DNA of 64,000 nt from Bombiscardovia asteroides_K (lineage in GTDB: Bacteria; Actinomycetota; Actinomycetes; Actinomycetales; Bifidobacteriaceae), in the NCBI RefSeq assembly GCF_048001765.1, contig NZ_CP181447.1:992001-1056000 (forward strand). The letters run 5' to 3'. Each line of letters starts with the position of its first letter. Within the stretch, counting starts at the first letter, position 1. Shown here in pieces: positions 16,186 through 24,550 of this stretch. Under the pieces are notes generated by a model that did no database searches, was not told where the DNA came from, and saw only the letters and a list, made by a program, of their open reading frames with translations. A program made the translations under genes and the position numbers.

Positions 16186-16725
16186 CAGGCCAGCTGAGCG
16201 CAAAGAGGGCCGAACTATCCAAAAGCTACTCCCTTCGTTTGCGATAACAGGATAAAGATGAGACGAGCTACTGACTTCTAATCTGTAGGTTGCGAGTAGT
16301 TGCCTCGTTTGCGCGGTGAAAAGTGCAAAGCAGTTAAGAGCTAAGCAGTGAGCGGACTGGGACTATCCCAGCCCGCTCATTTCTTATTGATCAATATAGG
16401 ACGGTATTTACGTCTGATTAGTGCAAGACCAGTTATTGCAGACCAAGTCACTTCAGGTCAAACTCAATAGCGCCATTGATTTCATCACGCTGGTCTGCGT
16501 TGCAATGGTCTGCATTGCACGGTAGTGCGTGATTCTTACAAATAGAACCATTCCCAAATGAGCGAGGATCAATAAGACTTTGACTACCTCTGTGACGCAA
16601 ATAGAAGGACAAATACTCACAAACAGCCGATTGCAGCGCTGAGATACCATTTAATCGGCCTGGCTTCATAGTTATAGAATTTATAACTATACAAGCAGAC
16701 AATGGGGTGTCGATCAGGGAGTGAA
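16186..16725. other. Intergenic region between the glycosyltransferase pair and the hydrolase
   Basis: Holds the terminator at 16350-16385 and the hydrolase promoter. A short imperfect direct repeat, GGTCTGCGTTGCA/GGTCTGCATTGCA, occurs at about 16492-16519. No gene is supported. Confidence 0.4.
16350..16385 (+). terminator. Rho-independent terminator of the glycosyltransferase operon
   Basis: A 13-bp stem with one mismatch, GAGCGG-A-CTGGGA and TCCCAG-C-CCGCTC, loop CTA, followed by ATTTCTT. It lies 165 bp after the YkcB-like gene. Confidence 0.8.
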
Positions 16726-17826
16726 ATGTCCAAAAAAACGGACGGGACAAAGTCCAAACGCAAATGGAGGTGGGTCCTCCTTGCCCTGGCAATAGTACTT
16801 GTTCTCGTCTTGGCAGTCATTCTGCCAGGGGCTTCCATTTTGGTCTATGAGGACACTTTCGGAAAACGGTATAACACTCCCGGCTGGATGCGATATACGC
16901 TCGCAGACTTCCCCGGCTTGCGCATGAAGCGTTGCGTCTTTAGGTCCAAGGAGGGTAAGAAACTGGCTGGATATCAGTATTCAAGAGAGAATCCAAACCA
17001 GCCTGGGGACAAGGCTGAGGGCCTCGTGGTCATTGCTCATGGTTTCGGTGGCGGCGGACAGAATACCTACATGGATGTTGCCAACTATTTTACCGCCCAA
17101 GGCTTCCTGGTCTTCGCCTATGACGCCACCGGCAACGATGAAAGCGCCGGCAAGTCCGTCAGGGGCCTTCCTCAAGGAGTCGAGGATCTTGATCAGGCTC
17201 TTCGTTTCGTCGAGGGTGAGCAATCATATAAGGGCCTTCCTCTTTTCCTGTTCGGACAGAGCTGGGGAGGCTATGCTGTTGGCGCTGTTCTCAACCTTCA
17301 CCCAGAGGTCAAGGCTGCAGTCATGGTTTCTGGATTCAATCGCTCGATTGATATGATGCGTCAGCCTGGTAGAAAAATCGCTGGCCCTGCCGTCTCGCTC
17401 ATCCTGCCCTGCTTGAGCTTGTATGAGCATGTAAGGTTCGGGAAGTTTGCGGGCTATACCGCTTTGGATGGCTTGAAGAAATCCAAGGCGGGAATTTTCA
17501 TCACTCAGAGCCGGGATGATCAGGTGGTACCGGTCAGATATAGTTATGACCTCTTCCATGAGGAATTTCAGTCCAATCCACGATTCCGGTTCCGTGAATA
17601 CCAGGATCGCGGGCACGCCTATGTCTACTATTCCCAGAACTCGGTGCGATACCGAAAGCAATTCGACCAGGAATACAAGGAGCACATGAAGCTACTCGGT
17701 CAAAAGCCTTCTAACGAAAGCTACAACGCATATTCAGCTAAGCATTTCGACAAGTCGAAGGGCTTCGAAATGGATGTGCCGTTGATGAACCAAATGGCAG
17801 ACTTCTATCGCCAATATATGGATTAA
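16726..17826 (+). CDS. Membrane-anchored alpha/beta hydrolase
   Basis: A 366-residue protein starting at ATG 16726 behind CAGGGAGTG; an earlier ATG at 16702 is less likely. A lysine/arginine-rich start and one hydrophobic helix (WVLLALAIVLVLVLAVILPG) act as a signal anchor, so the catalytic part should be outside the cell. The hydrolase fold is visible: oxyanion region VVIAHGFGGGG, nucleophile elbow GQSWGG with Ser179, acid at Asp264 or Asp265 (SRDDQVVP) and His297 (DRGHAYV). These make a complete Ser-Asp-His triad of the BD-FAE/YqkD-like extracellular esterase/peptidase group. Substrate unknown. It is monocistronic and converges on a two-component system. Confidence 0.85.
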   Translation: MSKKTDGTKSKRKWRWVLLALAIVLVLVLAVILPGASILVYEDTFGKRYNTPGWMRYTLADFPGLRMKRCVFRSKEGKKLAGYQYSRENPNQPGDKAEGLVVIAHGFGGGGQNTYMDVANYFTAQGFLVFAYDATGNDESAGKSVRGLPQGVEDLDQALRFVEGEQSYKGLPLFLFGQSWGGYAVGAVLNLHPEVKAAVMVSGFNRSIDMMRQPGRKIAGPAVSLILPCLSLYEHVRFGKFAGYTALDGLKKSKAGIFITQSRDDQVVPVRYSYDLFHEEFQSNPRFRFREYQDRGHAYVYYSQNSVRYRKQFDQEYKEHMKLLGQKPSNESYNAYSAKHFDKSKGFEMDVPLMNQMADFYRQYMD

Positions 17827-17894
17827 GCTGAAAAAATACAGCTGGATGTAGTCCTCTTCCATCTACGGATAAGCCCGCTTGCATTCAGCACTAT

Positions 17895-18569
17895 TCAGTG
17901 GTTTGCCATGTTGTCCTGGTACCAAAGGACGGCGATGTTGATCCGATCCCTGACCTTGAGTTTTGCCAGTATACGACTGACGGTCTTTTTGACCGAGTCA
18001 GGTTGTAGCTGGAGGCGCTCGGCAATCTCCGTATTCGTCAGGCCTTGGCTGACCAGCGAAGCTACCTCAAGTTCGCGTTTGCCCAGTCGCGCGAATTTAT
18101 GGCGAGCCTCCGATTCATCATTGGCTTTTGGCCTTGGAACTCCTTTCCTGATCACTTCGGCCGTGATGCGCGGCGTGAGAATGGCATCGCCTGCATGCAC
18201 CGCGTGGATGGCTCTGTTCAGATCGGCTGTCTTGACATCCTTGAGCAGGAATCCGGATGCGCCTGCCCCTAAGGCTGTGAACGCATAGTCGTCCTCGTCG
18301 TAGGTGGTCAGAATAAGAATGCTCATTTCAGGATGGAGCTTTTTAATACGGCTGGTGGCATCCAGCCCGTCCATGACAGGCATGCGCACATCCATCAGAA
18401 TCACATCGGGCAGAGGCTGCTGATTTTCGGCGGCTGTAGCCAGCTGATCCAGAGCGTCTTGGCCGTTGGCCGCCTGTGCTACGACATGCAAGGTTGGATC
18501 CTTGGCGACCATGAGTGCCAGTCCCATGCGGGTCGGGCGCTGGTCGTCGACGATCATGACACGGATCAT
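17895..18569 (-). CDS. NarL/LuxR-family response regulator
   Basis: A 224-residue two-domain protein. The receiver domain has the acidic pair in IVDDQ (Asp8/Asp9), the phosphoacceptor Asp60 in ILMDVRMP, Thr in ILTTYD and Lys in LLKDVK. The C-terminal LuxR-type HTH reads GKRELEVASLVSQGLTNTEI and then the recognition-helix region. Its start overlaps the stop of the histidine kinase gene by four bases (ATGA), so kinase and regulator are translated together. The unit adjoins a three-gene ABC transporter on the same strand; a TGTCCCC palindrome in front of that transporter is a candidate binding site. Confidence 0.92.
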   Translation of the reverse strand: MIRVMIVDDQRPTRMGLALMVAKDPTLHVVAQAANGQDALDQLATAAENQQPLPDVILMDVRMPVMDGLDATSRIKKLHPEMSILILTTYDEDDYAFTALGAGASGFLLKDVKTADLNRAIHAVHAGDAILTPRITAEVIRKGVPRPKANDESEARHKFARLGKRELEVASLVSQGLTNTEIAERLQLQPDSVKKTVSRILAKLKVRDRINIAVLWYQDNMANH

Positions 18570-19846
18570 GCACTTTCCTCCTTACCCTTGTTGTCAGCTG
18601 CCGTAGCAGCTAGTGGGGGTATGCGAGCCTGCAAGGTCCAACCGTCAGGACCAGGGCCCGAACGGAAGCTGCCGCCATGAGCTTGCACTACGGCTCTTAA
18701 CCTGGCAAGGCCTGTACCGTTGTCACCGTTGTCGTCAGCATCATTGTTCAAGAGCTGGCCATCATCACGAACGATGATGTCTATACAGCCCCGGCTGTCG
18801 TGATCCCAGGAGACCACGATGCGGTTGACCTTCCGTCCATGGCGGAGGGCATTGGTGACTGCCTCCCTAGTCACGGTGAAAGCGAGGTTGGCCTGTTCGG
18901 AATCCTGCGGTCGATGGCCAGTCTCTGTCAGGGCAGTGCTGATTCCGGCTTGGCGGGCGTGGTCGAGAATGGGTTTGATGTCATCCCAGCCATGCCCCTC
19001 CCCTATGGACTGCGCTGGGTTGTTTTCAGTTCTTGCCTTTGATTGCAGGGTTTTTACAGCTGTTCGGGTGTCATCCAATCCCTGCCGTGCCAGGTTGTTG
19101 ATCATCGAGATAACCTCATCGATTTCCGGCTTTCCGCTGGCATGATCCATCCCCTCGGATAGGGCGATGATGGCGGTCAAGTCGTGACCCACGCTGTCGT
19201 GCAAATCGGCGGCGACCTTGGACTGATACACGGCCTCGTCCCGCTCATGGGCCAGGGTTAGAGCATGCGAGTGCTCCTTCTCCAATGCCTGCTCTGACAA
19301 GTGTGATTGCCTTACGGAGCGTGAGAGGAAGGCGACTGTCAGGCATAGGGCGAATGCCAGACCGGTTGGATATAGAAGGTCAGTGAAGTGGACATCATGA
19401 TGCCAACTGGCACAGAGTGCGATGCTGAGCAGGCCCAGAATGGCGGAACTACACAGTCCAGCTGCCAATGATGTCATGGTCTTGATTTCTACAGCGCAGG
19501 CGTAGAGGCTGACGAGCCAGGGAATGATCAGATAGGTGCATCCCGAGCCATAGATTGCGGCAGAGAGCGCAAGCAATCCACTGACCGCCAGTAGGGTCGC
19601 CAAGGGATATAGTCGGCGCAGGCATAGGGTGACAAGTGTGAGAAAAATAATGACCACAAACAGGGGCAATCCCCAGCTGGCGGACTTCATTACCTGGTAG
19701 AGGGTCCGGTTGGCGCTGCTCGGGGCGAGGATCAGCCTGGTCAGCATCATCGTCTCGTAGAGGGCGCAGAAAAAGACTGCCACGAAAGCCGTATATGGCC
19801 GGGTCCACAACTGAAACCAGCCTTGAGTTTTCTTGCCTGCTCTCAT
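18566..19846 (-). CDS. HisKA_3-type sensor histidine kinase
   Basis: A 426-residue kinase from ATG 19846 behind AGGAAGAGG; in-frame upstream codons exist but lack a comparable site. The N-terminal half has five to six membrane helices and no large external domain, typical of intramembrane or transporter-linked sensors. The phosphoacceptor box is DLHDSVGHDL, followed by an HATPase_c domain with NALRHGRKVNR and VRDDGQ, and GTGLARLRAV near the end. An asparagine- and aspartate-rich loop (NNDADDNGDNG) lies inside the ATP-lid region. It forms a pair with the response regulator and lies beside a lantibiotic-immunity-like ABC transporter, so it likely senses a membrane-active compound. Confidence 0.9.
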   Translation of the reverse strand: MRAGKKTQGWFQLWTRPYTAFVAVFFCALYETMMLTRLILAPSSANRTLYQVMKSASWGLPLFVVIIFLTLVTLCLRRLYPLATLLAVSGLLALSAAIYGSGCTYLIIPWLVSLYACAVEIKTMTSLAAGLCSSAILGLLSIALCASWHHDVHFTDLLYPTGLAFALCLTVAFLSRSVRQSHLSEQALEKEHSHALTLAHERDEAVYQSKVAADLHDSVGHDLTAIIALSEGMDHASGKPEIDEVISMINNLARQGLDDTRTAVKTLQSKARTENNPAQSIGEGHGWDDIKPILDHARQAGISTALTETGHRPQDSEQANLAFTVTREAVTNALRHGRKVNRIVVSWDHDSRGCIDIIVRDDGQLLNNDADDNGDNGTGLARLRAVVQAHGGSFRSGPGPDGWTLQARIPPLAATAADNKGKEESA

Positions 19847-19954
19847 CGGTGAGCCTCTTCCTGATAACTGCCGGTATTCCATTATGCTGTCAGACACTGA
19901 GATATGCGACCTTGCGAGTGCTGCATCCTCTCATTATTGATTTTGTATTTGAGG

Positions 19955-20755
19955 CTAAATGGCTCTGCGGGCCTGGTGTCGGAACATGAGGAGGCTAATC
20001 AGCACCCAGAGGATTGCCGCCATGCACGAACCCGCCATAGAAATCGTGGATGCGATATTGCCCATGTCGCGGGCTGCGGATGCAGTGGTGATCAAGGCCA
20101 GAGGATAAGGCAGCGCCAAGGCTGGTGCGGCAATCGACAGCGCACAGCCTGCCAGGGTGAGCAGAAACATGATACTCATGGTTGAGGCAAAGGATTCGGC
20201 TCTGGCAGCTATGGCCTGGGTCAGAGTCATAATGGCCCACATTGCCAACGTCATCGGTAAGCCACGCATAAGATAGGGACCAAGTTCCACTGGGCTGAAT
20301 CCTCCTACCAGAACACCCACGAGTATGAATTCGGATTCGAAGATGGCGACGGTAAGGAGGGAGGCCAGCAGTCCATGCATCACCTTCCCGGCTAGGGCAG
20401 TCCCGACCATGCCTGAGGCATTAAGACGCTGCCAGTTTCGTCCCTTGTGCTCGTTGGCTTCAACCTGGGCTGCAAAGGCCGCGACCAGGACTGGCATGAA
20501 GACCATGCTTGGCAGAAGGATCGCCTGCCCCCAGACCGCAGCCCAGGTCACCCCTTGAGCCTGGAAGTCCGGTTTGTAGCTCTGATACTGGTCCCAACCG
20601 TTGAAGATTCCTATGGCGTCGAAGAGCATGGTGGCCAGCCAGTACCAGAGATTGCCGGCCTTGCGAATCTCCCATTTGAAGGCGGCGGCGATTGATGGCT
20701 TGTGGCGATGCATTGGGGTGATGGTTATAGCGTTTGCAGGGTGTTGCCTGTTCAT
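19955..20755 (-). CDS. ABC-2 family permease (lantibiotic-immunity LanG/LanE-like), second subunit
   Basis: A 266-residue protein with about six helices and no ATPase motifs. N-terminal cytoplasmic residues (AAFKWEIRKAGNLWYWLATM) lead into the first helix; QVEANEHKGRNWQRLNASGM is the amphipathic stretch typical of ABC2_membrane_4 immunity permeases (MutG/SpaG/NisG group), where an E..G.W.. motif precedes the second helix. Its start overlaps the previous permease stop by ATGA. With the other permease and the ATPase it forms a LanFEG-shaped exporter, expected to expel lipid-II- or membrane-bound peptides. Ends about 110 bp before the kinase gene. Confidence 0.78.
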   Translation of the reverse strand: MNRQHPANAITITPMHRHKPSIAAAFKWEIRKAGNLWYWLATMLFDAIGIFNGWDQYQSYKPDFQAQGVTWAAVWGQAILLPSMVFMPVLVAAFAAQVEANEHKGRNWQRLNASGMVGTALAGKVMHGLLASLLTVAIFESEFILVGVLVGGFSPVELGPYLMRGLPMTLAMWAIMTLTQAIAARAESFASTMSIMFLLTLAGCALSIAAPALALPYPLALITTASAARDMGNIASTISMAGSCMAAILWVLISLLMFRHQARRAI

Positions 20756-21603
20756 CGGCCTGACTCCTTGACCTTGATGATGAATGCTGATATTCCCGAC
20801 CAGATAATGCAGACCAGAAGGCTAGTCAGGACTTTTGGCCAGGGATTGGCGACCAAGGTCATTCTGGCAAAACCATCAGAGCTGGATGAAAACAGGAACG
20901 GGCTGGCCGCGGAACTGATCCCGGCTGGGAAGAACCAGCCCAGAGCCGGCATATTCATCGGGCCCAGTCCAGTCCCGATCAGACCGGCTATCACACCCAG
21001 ACCTAGGCCTATGGCCTGTCTTTCGATAGTCAGGGAGAGGGCGAGTTGTATGGCCGTGACAGCCATGGATGAGAAACAAGCAATCAGTGCCGGAAGGAGT
21101 ATGTATTCGGCCAGACTGCCATCGAGATGGAACCCTTGTGCTGAAGCTGCCAGCGGTATCCACGCCAGAGGAATCACGAAGCATAGCGAAATCACACACC
21201 CCGTAACTACGAGCTTGACAAGAAACCTCCCAGTCGCACTCTGGCCTAAGGATTGCCATTTGAGATCCATGCGCTCGCTGCTCTCCATGACGGCAAGCCG
21301 GCTGGTCAGCAGGGCCGCGAGGATAGGTGCCAGCAGTCCGACAGTTTGGAATATCTCACCTTGAGCAAGAGCTACGGTACGAGTGGCGGGGTTCGCAGAC
21401 TCGGCTCGTTTCATAAAGGCCAAGCCCGACCATGCCGAAACTAGAGCAATCATGCCCAAGGCCATCCACCAAAATGAGGAGCCTTTCAACTTGCGAAGCT
21501 CCATCGAAAGCAGAACAAGCAGCCTTCCTGGATGGGATGAGCGTGGCGGTTTTCCCGATCGAAATTCTTCGGGCCACATGGAGAATGATTCGACAGAGCT
21601 CAT
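20752..21603 (-). CDS. ABC-2 family permease (lantibiotic-immunity LanE-like), first subunit
   Basis: A 283-residue membrane protein with six predicted helices. It shares the layout of its neighbour: LLVLLSMELRKLKGSSFWWM before the first helix, LAVMESSERMDLKWQSLGQS before the second, then FLVKLVVTGCVISLCFVIPL. The paired, dissimilar permeases and the upstream ATPase reproduce the order found in lantibiotic immunity transporters. Overlaps ATGA at both ends, so the three genes are one coupled operon. A peptide substrate is expected from family; which peptide is unknown. Confidence 0.78.
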   Translation of the reverse strand: MSSVESFSMWPEEFRSGKPPRSSHPGRLLVLLSMELRKLKGSSFWWMALGMIALVSAWSGLAFMKRAESANPATRTVALAQGEIFQTVGLLAPILAALLTSRLAVMESSERMDLKWQSLGQSATGRFLVKLVVTGCVISLCFVIPLAWIPLAASAQGFHLDGSLAEYILLPALIACFSSMAVTAIQLALSLTIERQAIGLGLGVIAGLIGTGLGPMNMPALGWFFPAGISSAASPFLFSSSSDGFARMTLVANPWPKVLTSLLVCIIWSGISAFIIKVKESGR

Positions 21604-22619
21604 CGTGCGCTCCTCCGTTTAAAACCGGACGGCTTCATATCACTCTGCGCTACATGGTTCTGTAAGACATAGTTTTGTGGAATATGGTTCTGCGGGTTTT
21701 CCACGAGTTCGAGGAAGGCCTCTTCCAAGCTCTTGCGTTTGGAAGCGACACGGTATACCTGCAGGCCATACGATACCAGCCGAGTCACCAGCGCCCCGAT
21801 TCGCGGATCGGGTATCTCGGGAATGCGCAGGGTTGCACTCTTCCGGATATATTCGTGGTGAATTCCTTGAGCTTCGAGCACCTCTGATGCGAGTCCAGGA
21901 TCGGACACCCGTAGATCGATATGGCCCTCTTCGCGCAGATTTTCCAAAGTCCCCTGGTAGAGCAGGTGACCACCGGCAATGATGCCAACTATTGGAGCCA
22001 TCTTTTCGATTTCGGACAGGATATGGCTGCTGATGATGACGGTGACTCCCTCGGAGGCGGCCAAGTCCATAATCATCTGTCGCGCCTCGACCACCGCCTC
22101 TGCATCCAAGCCATTGGTGGGCTCATCCAGGAGCAGGAGCTCCGGCTGCGAGATCAGCGCCATGGCGATGCCCAGCCGCTGCTTCATTCCCAGGGAGTAG
22201 GCGCCCGCCTTCCTCTTCTCGTATCCCCGCAATCCAACCTTGGTGAGCACTTCTGAGGCAGCTGAAACTGGCAGACCCAGATAATCGGCTACCATGCGGC
22301 AGTTGTCCAGGCCCGACAGGCCTGGGTAGAAGCTGGGTCCTTCAATCATGGAGCCCACACGGCCTGGCTGGATCGTGGTCTTCTTTCCTACCTGCTGTCC
22401 CAGCAGCCACATGCTCCCCGCAGTCGGTTTTGTCAATCCCAGAAGGAGCTTCATGGTGGTCGATTTTCCTGCCCCGTTTGGTCCCAGCAGTCCGTAGACC
22501 CCGCCAGCCGGCACCCGTAGGTTCATCCCATCCACGGCTTTAAATCCGCCATAGACCTTGACCAACCCCTGTGTGGCCACAGCCAGCTGTGGGTGATCGC
22601 TTCCGTCTGCATATGCCAT
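21600..22619 (-). CDS. ABC transporter ATP-binding protein (LanF-like)
   Basis: A 339-residue ATPase. Walker A LLGPNGAGKSTTM, Q-loop near SMIEGPSFYPGLSG, signature YSLGMKQRLGIA, Walker B LLLLDEPTNGLD and switch His in IISSHILSE are all intact. SLGMKQR, instead of LSGGQ, is characteristic of the bacitracin/lantibiotic-immunity subfamily (BcrA, NisF, SpaF). After the catalytic core comes a C-terminal regulatory part and a polar tail with repeated QNH/QNY units (QNHIPQNYVLQNHVAQ). First gene of the transporter operon; a perfect 7-bp inverted repeat lies about 85 bp upstream. Confidence 0.9.
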   Translation of the reverse strand: MAYADGSDHPQLAVATQGLVKVYGGFKAVDGMNLRVPAGGVYGLLGPNGAGKSTTMKLLLGLTKPTAGSMWLLGQQVGKKTTIQPGRVGSMIEGPSFYPGLSGLDNCRMVADYLGLPVSAASEVLTKVGLRGYEKRKAGAYSLGMKQRLGIAMALISQPELLLLDEPTNGLDAEAVVEARQMIMDLAASEGVTVIISSHILSEIEKMAPIVGIIAGGHLLYQGTLENLREEGHIDLRVSDPGLASEVLEAQGIHHEYIRKSATLRIPEIPDPRIGALVTRLVSYGLQVYRVASKRKSLEEAFLELVENPQNHIPQNYVLQNHVAQSDMKPSGFKRRSAR

Positions 22620-22700
22620 TGTGCTTACCCTTCCAATAGGCGTTCAACTGATTTCTATGCAAGTTCGGCGGGCGCAATCCTTCAACGCCGGAAAAGAAAA

Positions 22701-22718
22701 TGTCCCCGACAGGGGACA
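22701..22718. promoter_or_regulatory. Perfect palindrome TGTCCCC-N4-GGGGACA
   Basis: Seven-base arms at 22701-22707 and 22712-22718, 82-99 bp upstream of the LanF-like start codon. Position and symmetry suit a dimeric regulator such as the adjacent LuxR-type response regulator or the divergent MerR protein. Confidence 0.5.
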
Positions 22719-22913
22719 AGTCGCTGCTGACGAGACTGGTTTACATCAACGGGAAAGGCTCCTCGCTGGATTTGGTCGTCTTCATGATCAGGGAATACTT
22801 CGCAAACAAGCAGGGCCAAAAGCGTCCTCCTCAAGAACCTGTTATTGGGATGCTTGAGGCCGGTGTTTGCATGCATTCCCTCACCCCCATCCTCAGGAAA
22901 CAATTGATTTGAC

Positions 22914-22943
22914 CTTGACATGATGGCAGGGTTTAGGGTCAAG
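22914..22943 (+). promoter_or_regulatory. Promoter/operator dyad of the MerR-TipAS gene
   Basis: CTTGAC (22914-22919) and GTCAAG (22938-22943) form an interrupted inverted repeat ending three bases before the ATG at 22946. It includes TTGACA at 22915-22920 as a likely -35 box. This resembles autoregulated MerR/TipA promoters, with a very short leader. Confidence 0.45.
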
Positions 22944-22945
22944 AC

Positions 22946-23749
22946 ATGACACGAGAGAGCGAATTCAGTGGCGAGGGCAGCAAGAGCGGCTTGAGCATCG
23001 GTCAGATGTCTGAGCTTATGGGGGTCAGCCGGAGAATGCTGCGACACTGGGAAGAGGAAGGACTGATTTCTCCCATTCGTGGCCAGTCGAATTACCGGCA
23101 ATATATGCAGGATGACGTCGCACAGCTGGAGCGAATTGTGACCTACAGGGAGATGGGATTCAATGCGCGACAAATCAAGGCATTGCTCAATTGCACGGCA
23201 ACCCTGGCCTTGGACGAGTTGCAGGGACAGCGCTCGCGAATTGATGAGAAAATCCAGCTTCTCAGGAAAGCTGCAAATCGTTTGGACCGGCTCATAGCCC
23301 TTGCCCAGGGGAAGTCAGGCAATGATTCAGCCGCTGCGAAGACCGATCAGGAGGACCAGTACTTTTCGGAAGCATACGAACGCTGGGGTACCGGCAGGCA
23401 GTGGCTTGAGTATGCGGAGCGAAAAGCCATGTGCTCCGAGCAAGAGCAGAAAAAGGACACTGCCCGGCTCAAAGACGTGGAAACCGAGCTTGCACAAGCA
23501 AAGCGAAAAGGTCTGGCTCCCACCTCGGACGAGGTTCTCGAACTGATTGACGAGCATCGGCAGGCTTTGTCATGGTTCTATGTAACGCCGTCCATGCACG
23601 TCATTCTGGGGCGGATGTATGTGGCCGACCCGCGTTTCAGGCGCCATTACGAACAACTGGAACCTGGATTGGCGAAATGGATGCTGATCGCAGTAGAAAC
23701 TGCAGCGCGTGCAAACGGGATAGATCCAGCCAAAGCCAGATGGGAGTGA
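22946..23749 (+). CDS. MerR-family regulator with TipAS-like drug-binding domain
   Basis: A 267-residue protein. Residues about 17-90 are a MerR winged helix (GLSIGQMSELMGVSRRMLRH, then NYRQYMQDDVAQLERI) with the linking coiled coil to about 120. The C-terminal half matches TipAS: YFSEAYERWGTG, a spacer helix, VLELIDEHRQALSWFY, HVILGRMYVADPRFRRHYEQ and LAKWMLIAVETAARANG. In TipA this domain traps thiopeptides and other cyclic antimicrobials and switches on resistance genes. A dyad overlaps its own promoter. A VOC-family gene follows 84 bp downstream on the same strand, and the LanFEG-like transporter is divergent, so either may be its target. Confidence 0.88.
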   Translation: MTRESEFSGEGSKSGLSIGQMSELMGVSRRMLRHWEEEGLISPIRGQSNYRQYMQDDVAQLERIVTYREMGFNARQIKALLNCTATLALDELQGQRSRIDEKIQLLRKAANRLDRLIALAQGKSGNDSAAAKTDQEDQYFSEAYERWGTGRQWLEYAERKAMCSEQEQKKDTARLKDVETELAQAKRKGLAPTSDEVLELIDEHRQALSWFYVTPSMHVILGRMYVADPRFRRHYEQLEPGLAKWMLIAVETAARANGIDPAKARWE

Positions 23750-23833
23750 CGCAGTCAGTATCCTCCATCTACGTGTCACATTTTTTGTTTGACAACCCAA
23801 TTGAAAATCCTTCAACCAAGGAACGAGGTAACC

Positions 23834-24364
23834 ATGCACAACCATGGCCAGACCAAAGGTTCTGCTTATACAGGAGCAGCAATCATCAGTCCCGTGCCGG
23901 AGCCAGGAAAGAATGCGGAACCGCCGGAGCCATATAGGGGCATCTATCTCATGCCCATGTTCATGTGCCTGTATAGCCATGATCTAGAAGAATCAGAGGT
24001 TTTCTGGACGCAGGGATTGGGTTTCATCAATTTATACACCATGCCAGGCATGATGATTCACTTGCGGCGCTGGGCCTTTCAGGATGTGCTGATCCGCAAG
24101 AGTGGCCTCAATGCTGGCACCCCTGATTCGGATATGGAGTCCGTAGGAAGCCTGAGCGTAGCAGTCACGGAAAAGCAGATCGGCAGGATTGTGGATGCAT
24201 GCGAGCGCCTTCGTCCGGGATCCACCTCAGCTCCAATACGTAAGCCGTGGAACTCGCTTGAAGCTAGGATTCACACTCCGGAAGGCCTGGCCCTTACCCT
24301 TACGGCTGCCTTGGCTGTCGATAAAAGGCAGACCGAAGTTTATCTGAACTCGCACGGTCAATGA
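23834..24364 (+). CDS. VOC (glyoxalase/bleomycin-resistance superfamily) protein
   Basis: A 176-residue protein from ATG 23834 behind GAGGT. Residues after 35 have the paired beta-alpha-beta-beta-beta modules of VOC proteins: LYSHDLEESEVFWTQGLGFI (first module start), MIHLRRWAFQDVLI, SLSVAVTEKQIGRIVDACER and EARIHTPEGLALTLT. Members bind or modify small molecules, including glyoxalase I, FosA and bleomycin-binding proteins; the metal ligands are not fully clear here. Co-orientation with the TipAS regulator suggests a sequestration or detoxification partner. Substrate unknown. Confidence 0.75.
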   Translation: MHNHGQTKGSAYTGAAIISPVPEPGKNAEPPEPYRGIYLMPMFMCLYSHDLEESEVFWTQGLGFINLYTMPGMMIHLRRWAFQDVLIRKSGLNAGTPDSDMESVGSLSVAVTEKQIGRIVDACERLRPGSTSAPIRKPWNSLEARIHTPEGLALTLTAALAVDKRQTEVYLNSHGQ

Positions 24365-24452
24365 GCAAAGATCAAGCCCTTCTCCCCCGTCATGATTTGA
24401 TTCTAAGAGCAACGATTAAATGTCTCGAGCGGCGGAGGGAAAATGGAAATAA

Positions 24453-24486
24453 CTATAACGTTGGTTCTTCTATAACGTTGGTTCTT
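24453..24486. repeat. 17-bp perfect tandem repeat (two units)
   Basis: CTATAACGTTGGTTCTT is present twice head to tail (24453-24469 and 24470-24486) in the gap between convergent genes. No stem or terminator features. Confidence 0.8.
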
Positions 24487-24550
24487 GCCCCAGATCCAAA
24501 AGAGGCTATCGGTTAAGAGACTATTGGTTATTAACGCTAGTCGTTCTGGT

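Larger units (their letters stand above)
22620..22945. other. Divergent intergenic region between the ABC operon and the MerR gene
   Basis: Contains two regulatory-looking elements listed separately: the TGTCCCC palindrome and the dyad next to the MerR start. The plus-strand open frame at 22700-22912 has no supporting evidence as a gene. Confidence 0.5.

Noticed and set aside
22700..22912. Plus-strand frame between the ABC operon and the MerR gene
   Set aside because: It covers the palindrome and divergent promoter region and has no family match or ribosome site.
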